Below the pieces are notes generated by a model. That model saw nothing but the letters and a program-made list of their open reading frames with translations. It did no database searches and was not told where the DNA came from. Position numbers and translations under genes: made by a program. From assembly GCF_013128195.2 (NCBI RefSeq), contig NZ_CP053452.2, positions 9,176,001-9,240,000 on the forward strand: 64,000 bases of DNA, written 5' to 3'. This DNA is from Frigoriglobus tundricola. Lineage in GTDB: Bacteria > Planctomycetota > Planctomycetia > Gemmatales > Gemmataceae. This document shows positions 45,547-55,096 of this stretch, in pieces (the stretch's first letter is position 1; the number at the start of each line of letters is the position of its first letter).

Positions 45547-46717
45547 CTACCTGCATTGCACCGCTGGCAGGGTCAACCATTCGGATAGCGCCCACACCCG
45601 ATCGGTCAGTCCCGCGGCCATTGCCGGTGTTCTCTGGTGCCAGCGCCCGTCGGCACCCTTGTGGCGGAGCGTGCGGACCGGCCAGCAGAAGTTGTAGCTG
45701 AAGTAGCTGAAGGCGGTGGCCGCACGGTGCGTGTCCCAGTCCTTCGAGAACCCATAGCTCTTGCGCACCTTGCGGCTGCACCGATTCCGGTCCGTCCCGT
45801 TGTGTCGCTCCACGAAGCACGTGTTGACCGCCGTGCTCACCGCCGAGGCGAGTAGCGCGGCCGTGACCGCCACCACCGCCCCGAACACCACCCGCGTGCT
45901 CACCGCCACCACCCGGTTGTTCTCCCGCTCCTTGTGGACGGTCGCATAGGTGACCTCGGGCGGGATGACCCGGTGGGCCTTGCGCGGCCGACCGGGTCGC
46001 CCGGTTCGCGGCGGGGTCACCAAGTGCCCGTAGGTGTCCCGGATCGCCGAGGCGTACACCGGGTACTCGTCGGACGTCATGAGCCGCATCACTCGGCCCC
46101 CGGTGCGCCGGTGGAAGTCACGGACCAGGGCGTGGGTCGCGTCCTCGGTCCGCTTACCGACCAACAGGCTCACGACCAATCGGCTCTCGGGATCGAGGGC
46201 CACGTGGTCCCAGCAGTCCCCGCGCCGGGTCTCGTCGGGGCCGCAGTTCTTCTCCTTACGGCCCACGAAATCCCACTTCTCATCGAACTGCACTTCGCGG
46301 GTCGTCGGGGGAAAAAGCCACGAGCTCGTCGTGCAACGCGCGGGCATGTTGGCCGGCCCGTCGGATGTACCGGGTCACCGTATTGGTATGAACCCCGGTG
46401 AGCCGTGCGGTCTTGCGGGTCCCGATCCCTTCGGCCACGTGAGCCAGAACCGCGGTCACCCGCGCGGCCGGCAGTCGGGCGTCGAACAGTGGGGTGCCCT
46501 TGCGCTCGGAGAACCGGGCCTTGCAGGTCCGGCACCGGAGCACCCGCGTCTTGTTCGGCCCATAACGGGCCGGCACGGTCAGGTTCCCGTGGTTCCGTTT
46601 CCCATGGTCGGGACAATGGGCATTGAGGCAACAGAAGCGGCTCAGGTCGTCCATGACGGATCTCAATCCGTGGGAGCAAATGCCAACCGAGAAGCGGAAT
46701 CCCTTACCATACCTCCG
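45508..46717 (-). mobile_element. IS1-like element with probable 10-bp target duplication
   Basis: Transposase region flanked by GTAACTCATG (45498-45507) and GTAACTCGTG (46718-46727), nine of ten identical in direct orientation, about the length of an IS1 duplication. The terminal inverted repeats are not convincing by eye, so the borders are tentative. Confidence 0.45.
45547..46654 (-). pseudogene. IS1-family-like transposase, frameshifted in a C run
   Basis: First part (from ATG 46654): zinc-finger start CCLNAHCPDHGKRNHGNL, CRTCKARFSERKGTPLF, a helix-turn-helix (RKTARLTGVHTNTVTRYIRRA). Second part: REVQFDEKWDFVG, DHVALDPESRLVVSLLVG, MTSDEYPVY, and RHNGTDRNRCSRKVRK, the IS1-type DDE core. 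The two parts meet after HDELVAFSP, where the coding strand has T5C5 (46316-46307). Removing one C restores a single frame that reads AFSPTTREVQF, which I judge to be the family form. Mutation or sequence error is likelier than programmed frameshift. Confidence 0.7.
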
Positions 46718-46750
46718 GTAACTCGTGCAAGGCTAAGAAGACACCACCGC

Positions 46751-49700
46751 TCATACCACGGTTAAAGTTTCGGACGCGGAGGCCGTCGCGAAATTGGTGT
46801 CGCCTGAGTATGTGTATTGCAGGGTGTATCTGCCGGAGGCCAATGATTTCGTCGTGAAGTTCACAGAGAAGGTTCCATCCGCTTGAATTACGACGGTCTG
46901 TTTTACACCATTCAATACCAGGGTAACCGTTCCCGTAGGAAGCAAGGCGCCTAAGGCAATCTTTCCGGCGAACGTTGTCGTGACAGTTCCCTTCGAGATC
47001 GACTGGGAACTCGAAATCTGGAAGGCAGGAGTCGCTTTGCCGATCGTGAACGTGGCCTTGGCGGTGACGGCAGAGTAATCCGTCGATCCCGCGAAGGCGG
47101 CGACGACCGTGTAGGTCCCGGCGGTGGTCGGGGCTCCGGCGAGCGGGGTCCCCGTTCCGGTCGTGCCGGCGTAGTACGTCAAGGTGGCGGTTACTCCTTC
47201 GAGACTGCCGCCGATAACCCCGTTGAGTGAGTAGGTGGCGGAAAAGGCGGTACTGTTGTACGTCCCACCAGCATCGGACGCGATCAGGTTCGGAGTGGCC
47301 TTGCTGATCGTGAACGTAGTTTTGGCGGTGGTCGCCTTGTAGTCCGTCGATCCCGCGAAGGCGGCGACGACCGTGTAGGTCCCGGCAGTGGTCGGGGCTC
47401 CGGCGAGCGGGGTCCCCGTTGCGGTCGTGCCGGCGTAGTACGTGAGGCTCGCCGCCGTCCCCTCGAGGGTGCCGTTCGCGACACCGTTCAGGGTGTAGGA
47501 CGCGGCGAACGCCGAGCCCGTGTACGTCCCGCCGGCTCGCGTCACCGTCAAGGTCGGGGTTACTTGCGCGATCGTGAACGTGGTTTTGGCGGTGGTCGCC
47601 TTGTAGTCCGTCGATCCCGCGAAGGCGGCGACGACCGTGTAGGTCCCGGCGGTGGTCGGGGCTCCGGCGAGCGGGGTCCCCGTTGCGGTCGTGCCGGCGT
47701 AGTACGTGAGGCTCGCCGCCGTCCCCTCGAGGGTGCCGTTCGCGACACCGTTCAGGGTGTAGGACGCGGCGAACGCCGAGCCCGTGTACGCCCCGCCGGC
47801 TCGCGTCACCGTCAAGGTCGGCGTCGCCTGGCTGATCGTGAACCTGGTTTTGGCCGAAGCAGACTTATAGTCCGTCGTTCCAGGGAACAAAGCGACGACG
47901 GTATATGTTCCGAGAGCAGTCGGGGCTCCGGCGAGTGGGGTCCCCGTTGCGGTCGTACCGGCGTAGTACGTGAGGCTCGCCGCCGTCCCCTCGAGGGTGC
48001 CGTTCGCGACACCGTTCAGGGTGTAGGACGCGACGAACGCCGAGCCCGTGTACGCCCCGCCGGCTCGCGTCACCGTCAAGGTCGGCGCCGCCTGGGTAAT
48101 GCTGAATGTAGCCTGAGCGGAAGCCGACTTGTAATCCGTTGAGCCCGGGAAGGACGCGAGAACGGTGTAAGTTCCGACGGTGGTTGGGGCGGACAGCGGA
48201 GTGCCGGTCGCCGAAGATCCAAGATAGTACGTCAGGCTCGGAGCGACACCTTCTAGCAGACCCCCGATCGTTCCGTTCAGGGTGTACGTGGCGGTGAATG
48301 CGGAACCCGTAAAAGTGCCGCTGGCCCGGGTGACGGTGAGGGTCGTGGCGGCTGCGGAAATCGTGAATGTGGTTTGAGCTTGTGCGGCAAGATAGTCGAC
48401 GCTTCCGGGGAAGGTGGCGAGGACCGTGTAGGTCCCGGCTGTCGCGGGCGCCGAGAGAGGGGTCCCCGTCGCGGACGACCCGGCGTAGTAGGTCAGGGTC
48501 GGTGCGACCCCTTCCAAGCTACCGGATGCGACCCCGTTGAGCGTGTACGTCGCGGGGAACGACGAGCCGTTGTACGTCCCGCCGGCATCGGCAACCGTGA
48601 GCGTCGGCGTTTGCCCCGAGATGACAAAGGTCGTCTGGGTTTGGTCCGAAAGATAATCGAGGCTTCCGGCAAAGGAGGCGACAACTGTATAGGTTCCGGT
48701 CCCGGTGGGCGGACCGGCGAGCGGCGAACCCGACGCGCTCGAGCCCGAGAAGTAGGCCAAGGTCAAACCCACTCCCTCGAGGCTCGGTCCGGGGGTGTTG
48801 TCGACGCCGGAAACGATGCCGGCGATCGAGGCGGTCGCGGCGATCGGCGAGCCCGTGTATGTACCGCCGAGGGCGGTGAGTGAAAGGACCGGCGTCGCTT
48901 GCCGAATCGTAAAAGTCGCCGAAGTGTTGTCCGGAGCGTAGTCGGGGCTGCCCGCGAAGGACGCGACGACGGTGTACGTTCCCGCCGACGTGGGCGGACC
49001 GGCGAGCGGCGTCGTCGAGGCCCCTGAGTAATACGCCAGGCTCAACCCGACGCCTTCGAGACTGGCCGCGGGCGTGTCGTCGACGCCCGGCACGACCCCG
49101 GCGATGGAGGCGGACGCAACGAACGGCGCGCCGTCGAAGGCGTCGCTCAGGTCGGAGACGGAGACGCTCGGGGTCGCCAGTCCGATGGTGAAGACGGCGC
49201 TCGCGCTGGTCGGGGCGTAGTCGGTGCTGCCCACGAAGGACGCGACGACGGTGTACGTTCCCGCCGACGTGGGCGGACCGGCGAGCGGCGTCGTCGAGGC
49301 CCCTGAGTAATACGCCAGGCTCAACCCGACACCTTCGAGACTGGCCGCGGGCGTGTCGTCGACCCCGGCGATGGAGGCGGACGCAACGAACGGCGCGCCG
49401 TCGAAGGCGTCGCTCAGGTCGGAGACGGAGACGCTCGGGGTCGCCAGTCCGATGGTGAAGACGGCGCTCGCGCTGGTCGGGGCGTAGTCGGTGCTACCCG
49501 CGAAGGACGCGACGACGGTGTACGTTCCCGCCGACGTGGGCGGACCGGCGAGCGGCGTCGTCGAGGCCCCTGAGTAATACGCCAGGCTCAACCCGACGCC
49601 TTCGAGACTGGCCGCGGGCGTGTCGTCGACGCCCGGCACGACCCCGGCGATGGAGGCGGACGCAACGAACGGCGCGCCGTCGAAGGCGTCGCTCAGGTCG

Positions 49701-52381
49701 GAGACGGAGACGCTCGGGGTCGCCAGTCCGATGGTGAAGACGGCGCTCGCGCTAGTCGGGGCGTAGTCGGTGCTGCCCGCGAAGGACGCGACGACGGTGT
49801 ACGTTCCGGGCGCGGTGGGAGCGCCGGGGAGCGGGCTACCGACGGCCGAGGAACCCGAGTAATAAGCCAAACTCGGCGTCACCCCTTCGAGGCTGCCGTT
49901 AGTAAGGCCGTTCAGGATGTAGCTCGCCGAATACGGCGAACCGTTGAAGATTCCACTAGCGTCGGAAACGCTCAAGGTCGGAGCGACGACTTGTGCAGTG
50001 CCCGTTCCGGAAAGGGCGAGAGTGAGGTCCCCCGCGGTCGTGTGAATGACGTACGTCGCGGTTTCGGTGCCGACGCCACTCGGCGTGAAAACGAAGCCCA
50101 GAGACATCGACGTCTGACCGTTCGGGGCGCCCGAAGTTCCGACCGGCGTGGCGACAGGGATGGTCTGATTGAGCGGTAGCGGATTGGGTGAAACCAGGAC
50201 GAAATCGCCGGCTTCCGGGCTCGCACTCGAAACGCTCAGCAGTTGAACATTTTGACCGAAATTCCACAAACCGGACGTCAGCAGAACCGATGGATTTCCG
50301 ACGGTCTGACTGCCGAAGTCGAGTGACGGTTTGGCCAAACTGAGGGTCGAAACGCCCGTCCCGGTCAGTGTCACCTGGACGTTACCCTCCGACGTCTCGA
50401 CGGTGTAGACGGCGGTCTCGGTCCCGACGGTACTGGGGTCGAACCCGAACAGGAGTGTGAGCGACGACGACCCGTTGGGGGCGGTCGCGCTCCCGACCGC
50501 CTGGGCGACGGGCAGCGTCGCGGGCAGCGGGTTGGGGCTCACGAGCGGGAAGTCGGCGGCGTTGGGGCTGGTGCTGACGACCCCGAGCAGTTGAACGTTC
50601 GCTCCGAAGTTCCAGACGCCGACCGATAAGGGGTTCGCGGCCGCGCCGACGCCGACGCTGCCGAAGTTGACCGACGGTTTCGACAAACTCAACGGGGAGA
50701 GGCCTGTACCGTTGAGGGTGAGATCGAGTTCGCCCGCGGTGGTATCGATTACGCAAGTGGCCGACTCGGCTCCCGTCGTGCTCGGCGTGAAGGTGAACGA
50801 CACCGAGAGCGATGAGGCGCCGCCGGGGACCGAGATCGGGAGCGTCTGATTCAAGGGTACCGGATTGGGCGAAACCAAAGTAAAGTCGGACGTGTTCGGT
50901 CCCGTTACGGTCAGATTGAGAATCTGCAGGTTCGGTTTGAAATCCCAAAGAGAGGTCGCCTGCGCCAGTGATGTAACGCCCTCGACGACGTTGCCGAACG
51001 AGATCGCCGAGTGCGAGAGCGAGATCGGTTGTGCGACTCCCGTTCCGTTTCCGGTCAAGTAAACCGTCACAGACCCGTCCGAAGTGCTGAACGTGAACCG
51101 GGCGGACTCGGTGCCCGTGGTGGACGGCGTGAATTGGAAGCGGAGGCTCTGGTCGGCGGGGAGAACCTGTCCGAGCGAGGAAGATGTCAGAAGTATAAAA
51201 TCGCCCTGATTGGGACCGCCTTCCGTAATGCTCTCCAGGACGTTGTTGGGATCGACATTTCCGAGGTGGGCTGTTCGGGTTGCAGGATTGGTTGTGCCCG
51301 GCGTGCCCGAACCGAAATCGAGATTCGGGGAGACGAGGTTCAACGGGCTCGTGCCCTGACCGGTGACGGTCTCGGTGACCGAGCCGTCGCGGGTGACGAA
51401 GGTGAAGGTGGCCGACTCGGGCCCGACGACACTCGGCGTGAAGTTGAACCGGAGGGACGGCAGGGGTTGGCCCGGGACGAGGACCGAACTGACGGAGAAG
51501 TCGGCGGGGTTGGCCCCGCCGAGGACCGTGCTCTGGTACACGTCGGTCGGGTCTTGATCGATGACCGAGGACGTCCGGCTCGATGGCGAGGTCGTGCCCA
51601 CGGGGACCGGACCGAAGTCGAGGCTCGGGGAGACGAGGTTCAACGGGCTCGTGCCCTGACCGGTGACGGTCTCGGTGACCGAGCCGTCGCGGGTGACGAA
51701 GGTGAAGGTGGCCGACTCGGGCCCGACGACACTCGGCGTGAAGTTGAACCGGAGGGACGGCAGGGGTTGGCCCGGGACGAGGACCGAACTGACGGAGAAG
51801 TCGGCGGGGTTGGCCCCGCCGAGGACCGTGCTCTGGTACACGTCGGTCGGGTCTTGATCGATGACCGAGGACGACCGGCTCGATGGCGAGGTCGTGCCCA
51901 CGGGGACCGGACCGAAGTCGAGACTCGGGGAGACGAGGGTCAGAGGCGATACCCCCGCCCCTGAGAGGGTGACGGTCGCAGACCCGTCACTGGTGAGGAT
52001 GGTGAAGGTCGCAGATTCGCTCCCGATGACGCTCGGCGCGAACGTGAAGCGGACGGTTTGAGGAGTCGCCCCGAGTGGTTGACCCACGGCAGGGGACGAC
52101 AGGACCGCGAAGTCATTTCCCGGGTTGGAGGAACCCGCAATGACCCCTTCAAACGTCGCACTCGGGTCGGAATCAATGATCGAAGTCGAGCGAAATGAGG
52201 GGCTCAAAACATTCAGAGGGCTAGAGCCAAAATCAAACGTCGTGGTCGACAACATCATCGAAGGCGTCGTTCGATCTTCTAATAGCTCAATCTTTTGAAT
52301 GATTGCACCTCTCCGTCGTTCGGCCCGGGACGGGGCCTTGCGAAACCGCTGGAGGAACGTCCGGAAAGGAGACGAGGACAT
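46751..52381 (-). CDS. giant extracellular repeat protein (ASH/choice-of-anchor-D plus MBG repeats)
   Basis: 1876 residues. The N-terminus (AERRRGAIIQKIELLEDRTTPS) is the planctomycete LEDRTTP-type leader region. Seven domains of about 100 residues with the pattern LVSPSLDFGPVPVGTTSP...FTFTPSVVGPESATFTF (choice-of-anchor D / ASH-like) follow. Then about eleven repeats of about 80 residues have the MBG-type pattern (TVTRAGGTYTGSAFAASYTLNG...GTYTVVAAFAGSTDYKA). An Ig-like C-terminal domain ends in TYSGDTNFATASASETLTV. All is beta-rich and low in Cys, suited to adhesion or matrix. The upstream 60 bases are AT-rich. It is transcribed toward an IS1-like element. Confidence 0.85.
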   Translation of the reverse strand: MSSSPFRTFLQRFRKAPSRAERRRGAIIQKIELLEDRTTPSMMLSTTTFDFGSSPLNVLSPSFRSTSIIDSDPSATFEGVIAGSSNPGNDFAVLSSPAVGQPLGATPQTVRFTFAPSVIGSESATFTILTSDGSATVTLSGAGVSPLTLVSPSLDFGPVPVGTTSPSSRSSSVIDQDPTDVYQSTVLGGANPADFSVSSVLVPGQPLPSLRFNFTPSVVGPESATFTFVTRDGSVTETVTGQGTSPLNLVSPSLDFGPVPVGTTSPSSRTSSVIDQDPTDVYQSTVLGGANPADFSVSSVLVPGQPLPSLRFNFTPSVVGPESATFTFVTRDGSVTETVTGQGTSPLNLVSPNLDFGSGTPGTTNPATRTAHLGNVDPNNVLESITEGGPNQGDFILLTSSSLGQVLPADQSLRFQFTPSTTGTESARFTFSTSDGSVTVYLTGNGTGVAQPISLSHSAISFGNVVEGVTSLAQATSLWDFKPNLQILNLTVTGPNTSDFTLVSPNPVPLNQTLPISVPGGASSLSVSFTFTPSTTGAESATCVIDTTAGELDLTLNGTGLSPLSLSKPSVNFGSVGVGAAANPLSVGVWNFGANVQLLGVVSTSPNAADFPLVSPNPLPATLPVAQAVGSATAPNGSSSLTLLFGFDPSTVGTETAVYTVETSEGNVQVTLTGTGVSTLSLAKPSLDFGSQTVGNPSVLLTSGLWNFGQNVQLLSVSSASPEAGDFVLVSPNPLPLNQTIPVATPVGTSGAPNGQTSMSLGFVFTPSGVGTETATYVIHTTAGDLTLALSGTGTAQVVAPTLSVSDASGIFNGSPYSASYILNGLTNGSLEGVTPSLAYYSGSSAVGSPLPGAPTAPGTYTVVASFAGSTDYAPTSASAVFTIGLATPSVSVSDLSDAFDGAPFVASASIAGVVPGVDDTPAASLEGVGLSLAYYSGASTTPLAGPPTSAGTYTVVASFAGSTDYAPTSASAVFTIGLATPSVSVSDLSDAFDGAPFVASASIAGVDDTPAASLEGVGLSLAYYSGASTTPLAGPPTSAGTYTVVASFVGSTDYAPTSASAVFTIGLATPSVSVSDLSDAFDGAPFVASASIAGVVPGVDDTPAASLEGVGLSLAYYSGASTTPLAGPPTSAGTYTVVASFAGSPDYAPDNTSATFTIRQATPVLSLTALGGTYTGSPIAATASIAGIVSGVDNTPGPSLEGVGLTLAYFSGSSASGSPLAGPPTGTGTYTVVASFAGSLDYLSDQTQTTFVISGQTPTLTVADAGGTYNGSSFPATYTLNGVASGSLEGVAPTLTYYAGSSATGTPLSAPATAGTYTVLATFPGSVDYLAAQAQTTFTISAAATTLTVTRASGTFTGSAFTATYTLNGTIGGLLEGVAPSLTYYLGSSATGTPLSAPTTVGTYTVLASFPGSTDYKSASAQATFSITQAAPTLTVTRAGGAYTGSAFVASYTLNGVANGTLEGTAASLTYYAGTTATGTPLAGAPTALGTYTVVALFPGTTDYKSASAKTRFTISQATPTLTVTRAGGAYTGSAFAASYTLNGVANGTLEGTAASLTYYAGTTATGTPLAGAPTTAGTYTVVAAFAGSTDYKATTAKTTFTIAQVTPTLTVTRAGGTYTGSAFAASYTLNGVANGTLEGTAASLTYYAGTTATGTPLAGAPTTAGTYTVVAAFAGSTDYKATTAKTTFTISKATPNLIASDAGGTYNSTAFSATYSLNGVIGGSLEGVTATLTYYAGTTGTGTPLAGAPTTAGTYTVVAAFAGSTDYSAVTAKATFTIGKATPAFQISSSQSISKGTVTTTFAGKIALGALLPTGTVTLVLNGVKQTVVIQADGTFSVNFTTKSLASGRYTLQYTYSGDTNFATASASETLTVV
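51327..51926 (-). repeat. near-identical 300-bp tandem repeat in the giant gene
   Basis: Two consecutive 300-bp units (51327-51626 and 51627-51926) match almost base for base; I see a single T/A difference near 51574 and a few at the very edge. Each encodes one ASH-like domain. Such identity in a diverged repeat array means a very recent duplication or gene conversion. Confidence 0.85.
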
Positions 52382-52836
52382 GCCGCACTCCGTAGAACTG
52401 GGGGAAGTGTTATTAAAAAAGTAAATTCAAATCATGCGAAAAAATACACGACCGGCCCGACTGGCCGGCCTTGCTTTTTAATAGATGCGAATATTAAATA
52501 TGGATTTTTCGTTTTGCAAGTAGATTCTAGGATCTTCCGCGGTTCTTCTTATAAATTACTTAATGCAGATCTGATAGTATTAGGTGTTACGCAGTCAGCG
52601 GTTTTAGGAAGCAAACAGTCGAGTTGTCTGGCCGATGAATCGGTCGTGCCGCCTGACGTACGCGGGGCGCGGGCTGCACGGGCACCAGGCCCGTTCCCCG
52701 AGGCGGGCGTGGCCGGGCACTACTGTTCCACTTCCGACCGTCTGCCGAACGCAGCGGGCAGGTGCGCACGACCCCCGGTCGCGTCCATCGGTTGAACGGG
52801 AAGAGGTACAGCGACACTTGCTCGAAAACCCGCAAC
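52382..52836. other. promoter-side gap of the giant gene, AT-rich
   Basis: About 455 bases. The part 52410-52620 is clearly AT-rich for this genome, with runs such as TTATTAAAAAAGTAAATT. A GC hairpin (CCGGCC-CGACT-GGCCGG) is followed by TTGCTTTTTAA on the plus strand, which looks like a terminator. Beyond 52620 the DNA is GC-rich without a recognisable gene. Confidence 0.5.
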
Positions 52837-53366
52837 GTAACGCTTCAGCCTGCTGAACGCTCCTTGCGCCATCCGCCTCTCTGTTCGATCGCATGGTCAT
52901 CGCGATTTCGGCACCGGATTCCGCTCCCACGGGCGCCCGCGACCCGGCGTTCGTGACCGCGTTTCGGGCCGGCACACTCACGGCCCAACACATCGACACC
53001 GCGCCCCCGCACGACTCGTCGATCTGTCGATCCGCCCGTGGACGAACGCGCGCGGCGCCGGGGCGAGAGGTTGTGGAATGCCGGGAAGCCAGTTGCTCAC
53101 GTTCGTGGAGTGCCAGGGCGTACCGAGTAGCAACAACCGCGCGGAGCGCGACAATACGCCCGGCCGTGCTGATGCCCACGGCCCGTTACGCCAACCCGAG
53201 TGAACGGGGAGTGTACACCCGCCGCGTGCGAAGGGGCGTGGACCAAACCCTGAACCCGCGCGGCCTCGACCCGCTCGAGGTCACCGTCCAGGCCCTACGC
53301 ACCGACGCCCAAACCGACACGGCCCCCGTTGCCCGAGAAAATCAGTTCAGAGGGCTGAAGCGTTAC
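52837..53366 (+). mobile_element. 530-bp internally deleted IS66 derivative
   Basis: The left end GTAACGCTTCAGCC and right end GGGCTGAAGCGTTAC start and stop with IS66-type inverted repeats (about 20 of 22 positions match). The inside keeps an N-terminal piece (DPAFVTAFRAGTLTAQH) joined to C-terminal pieces (QLLTFVECQGVPSSNNRAER, RPAVLM, DPLEVTVQALR) in several frames. No flanking duplication. Most of the transposase is missing, so it is a non-autonomous relic. Confidence 0.75.
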
Positions 53367-53436
53367 GTGACCCACCGTGCTTGACGCACGAGTCTCCGGG
53401 TGCGATCGTAACAGCGCCCTTCCCCGGAGACCCGCC

Positions 53437-53838
53437 ATGCCGCTCACGCTCCACGCCACCACTGCAGCCGACATTATGACCGCCGGCCCGGTGTCGCTCG
53501 CGCACACCGATACCGTCCCGGAAGCCGCCGCGTTCCTCACCGAGCGCGGGTTCGGCGCCGCGGTCGTGATCGACGCCGCCGGGCACCCCCTCGGTGTCGT
53601 CACGAAGACGGACGTCCTCCTTCACACGCGGCGCCGCAAACCGGGACTGGAGCCCGATGACACGCCCGTAACCGAGTTCATGACGCCCGCCGTGTACTCG
53701 GTGCGGCCCGAGACGCCGGTCCGGTCGGTTGTGGAGCAGCTCCTCGAGCTGGGTGTTCACCACCTGTTCGTGACCGATGTGGCCGGCGTGGTTGTCGGTG
53801 TGATTAGCCCGACGGATGTACTGAAGAAGCTGAAGTAG
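53437..53838 (+). CDS. two-CBS-domain protein
   Basis: 133 residues; GGAG before the ATG. Two CBS motifs: ADIMTAGPVSLAHTDTVPEAAAFL...GAAVVIDAAGHPLGVVTKTDVL, and TEFMTPAVYSVRPETPVRSVVEQLLELGVHHLFVTDVAGVVVGVISPTDVL. Such stand-alone pairs bind adenine nucleotides and regulate partner proteins in the cytosol; the partner is unknown. The stop TAG is supplied by the repeat that starts at 53835. A partial copy of its 5' end occurs at 44606-44742. Confidence 0.9.
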   Translation: MPLTLHATTAADIMTAGPVSLAHTDTVPEAAAFLTERGFGAAVVIDAAGHPLGVVTKTDVLLHTRRRKPGLEPDDTPVTEFMTPAVYSVRPETPVRSVVEQLLELGVHHLFVTDVAGVVVGVISPTDVLKKLK

Positions 53839-53977
53839 GTCGCGGTCGAGCGTGGCTCTGCACGGAGGCCCGACGACGGCCCGCAACGCGAACCTGCGAA
53901 GCCAGGCGGTGCAAGCGAGAAATGCTGCGCCGAGTGCCGTTGGGCCTCGTCGCAAAGCCTCCTCGACCGCGACCTAC
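53835..53977. repeat. dispersed inverted-repeat element, complete copy
   Basis: Ends are perfect inverted repeats: GTAGGTCGCGGTCGAG at 53835-53850 and CTCGACCGCGACCTAC at 53962-53977, enclosing a poorly conserved centre. A degenerate copy is at 19013-19146. The TAG in both ends serves as the stop codon of the CBS gene (plus strand) and of hemE (minus strand). Probably a MITE-like element. Confidence 0.8.
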
Positions 53978-54990
53978 AAGCCTTTCGCCGCCTTCACGTA
54001 GGTCTCGAAGTTCAGGACCGGCGTCCCCTTATCGACCCCGTGATTCAAGTTGACGATGTGCCGTTCGCCCCCGCCGGCTTGAAGACATTTCTGCACCGCC
54101 TCCCGCACCTGGTCGGGGGTTCCACCGCGAAGAATCTCCTCGTCCACATTCCCCTGAAAAACGAGATTTGGGTACTCACGACGGGCCGCTGCGAGGTCGT
54201 GAATGCTGCCGAGGCTGATCACATCCGCCCCGCTCGTACACATCCGGTCGAGGTACGGGCCTTCCTTCACAAAGAGGATGCGGGGCACTCCTGTCGAGCG
54301 GCCGAGGATGGCGGCGTGGTGCGGGTGCGCCCAGCGATCGTATTCGTCATGGGTGAGCATCCCGGCCCACGAGTCGAAAAGCTGGTACGCGTCCGCCCCG
54401 TCGGCCACGAGCGTGTTCAAAAACCCGACCGTCGCGCCCGAGAGCTTCTCCAGCAAGCCGTTCCATACGGCCGGTTGCTCGGCCGCGAACGCGCGCGTCG
54501 CCGCCACGTCCTTGCCGGTCCCGATGCAGTAGGTCGCGACCGTGAACGGCGCCCCGGCGAAGACGAGAACCGGCAACTCGCCCCGCAGTTCGTCCTTCAC
54601 CCGCTTCAGGAGCGCGCGAATGTGTGCGTAGGTGTCGGGGTGCGGATCGGCTTTGAGCCGGTAGAGGTCCGCGAGCGTCCGAACGGGGCGGTCCGGCACC
54701 GGCCCGGCGCCGGTCTTCAGCTCGAACGGTAGCCCCATCGAGACCGGAAGCGTCGTGATGTCGTAGAAGAGGATGATCGCATCGACACCGAACCGCCGCG
54801 GGCACAGCGAGGCCCGCGCGGACGCCTCCACGTTCTCGGAGAACTCGTAGAAGGACATGCCGGCGCGGACGGCGCGGAACTCGGGGTCCCAGCGCCCGGC
54901 CTGGCGCATCGCCCACACGGGCGGCCGGTCGACGCTCTCGCCACGCGCGGCGCGGACGAGCAGGTGCTTGTCGTGGAATGAATCGGGCAT
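53974..54990 (-). CDS. hemE: uroporphyrinogen decarboxylase
   Basis: 338 residues, full length. The substrate-binding start WAMRQAGRW (R29, R33) and FYDITTLPVSMG (D77, the catalytic Asp position) are present, with FAGAPFT and the C-terminal NLNHGV. It removes four carboxyls from uroporphyrinogen III to make coproporphyrinogen III in haem synthesis. The stop codon lies in a mobile-repeat end. Upstream lies the menaquinone/ubiquinone methyltransferase gene in the same direction, 106 bases away with a hairpin between. Confidence 0.95.
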   Translation of the reverse strand: MPDSFHDKHLLVRAARGESVDRPPVWAMRQAGRWDPEFRAVRAGMSFYEFSENVEASARASLCPRRFGVDAIILFYDITTLPVSMGLPFELKTGAGPVPDRPVRTLADLYRLKADPHPDTYAHIRALLKRVKDELRGELPVLVFAGAPFTVATYCIGTGKDVAATRAFAAEQPAVWNGLLEKLSGATVGFLNTLVADGADAYQLFDSWAGMLTHDEYDRWAHPHHAAILGRSTGVPRILFVKEGPYLDRMCTSGADVISLGSIHDLAAARREYPNLVFQGNVDEEILRGGTPDQVREAVQKCLQAGGGERHIVNLNHGVDKGTPVLNFETYVKAAKGL

Positions 54991-55064
54991 GGTGTGTCCG
55001 AGGACCGAACCCCATCCTTATTACTCGGAAGGATAAGGGGCGGAAGCAGTTTGCTGTCTTACTC

Positions 55065-55087
55065 CCCCTTCCCTCTTAGGGAAGGGG
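55065..55087 (-). terminator. 10-bp hairpin between methyltransferase and hemE
   Basis: CCCCTTCCCT and AGGGAAGGGG with a three-base loop, ten bases after the methyltransferase stop and upstream of hemE. CCCCTTCCCT-type hairpins recur in planctomycete intergenic DNA. No U-tract follows, so termination is uncertain. Confidence 0.45.
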
Positions 55088-55096
55088 TTGGGGGGG

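Noticed and set aside
46307..46316. Programmed frameshift in the IS1-like transposase
   Set aside because: It needs +1 or -2, not the -1 of IS1, and losing one C gives a normal single frame; mutation or error is simpler.
46751..52381. Regular repeats as a possible CRISPR array
   Set aside because: Units are 240-300 bp, in frame, coding for beta domains, with no short repeat-spacer pattern.
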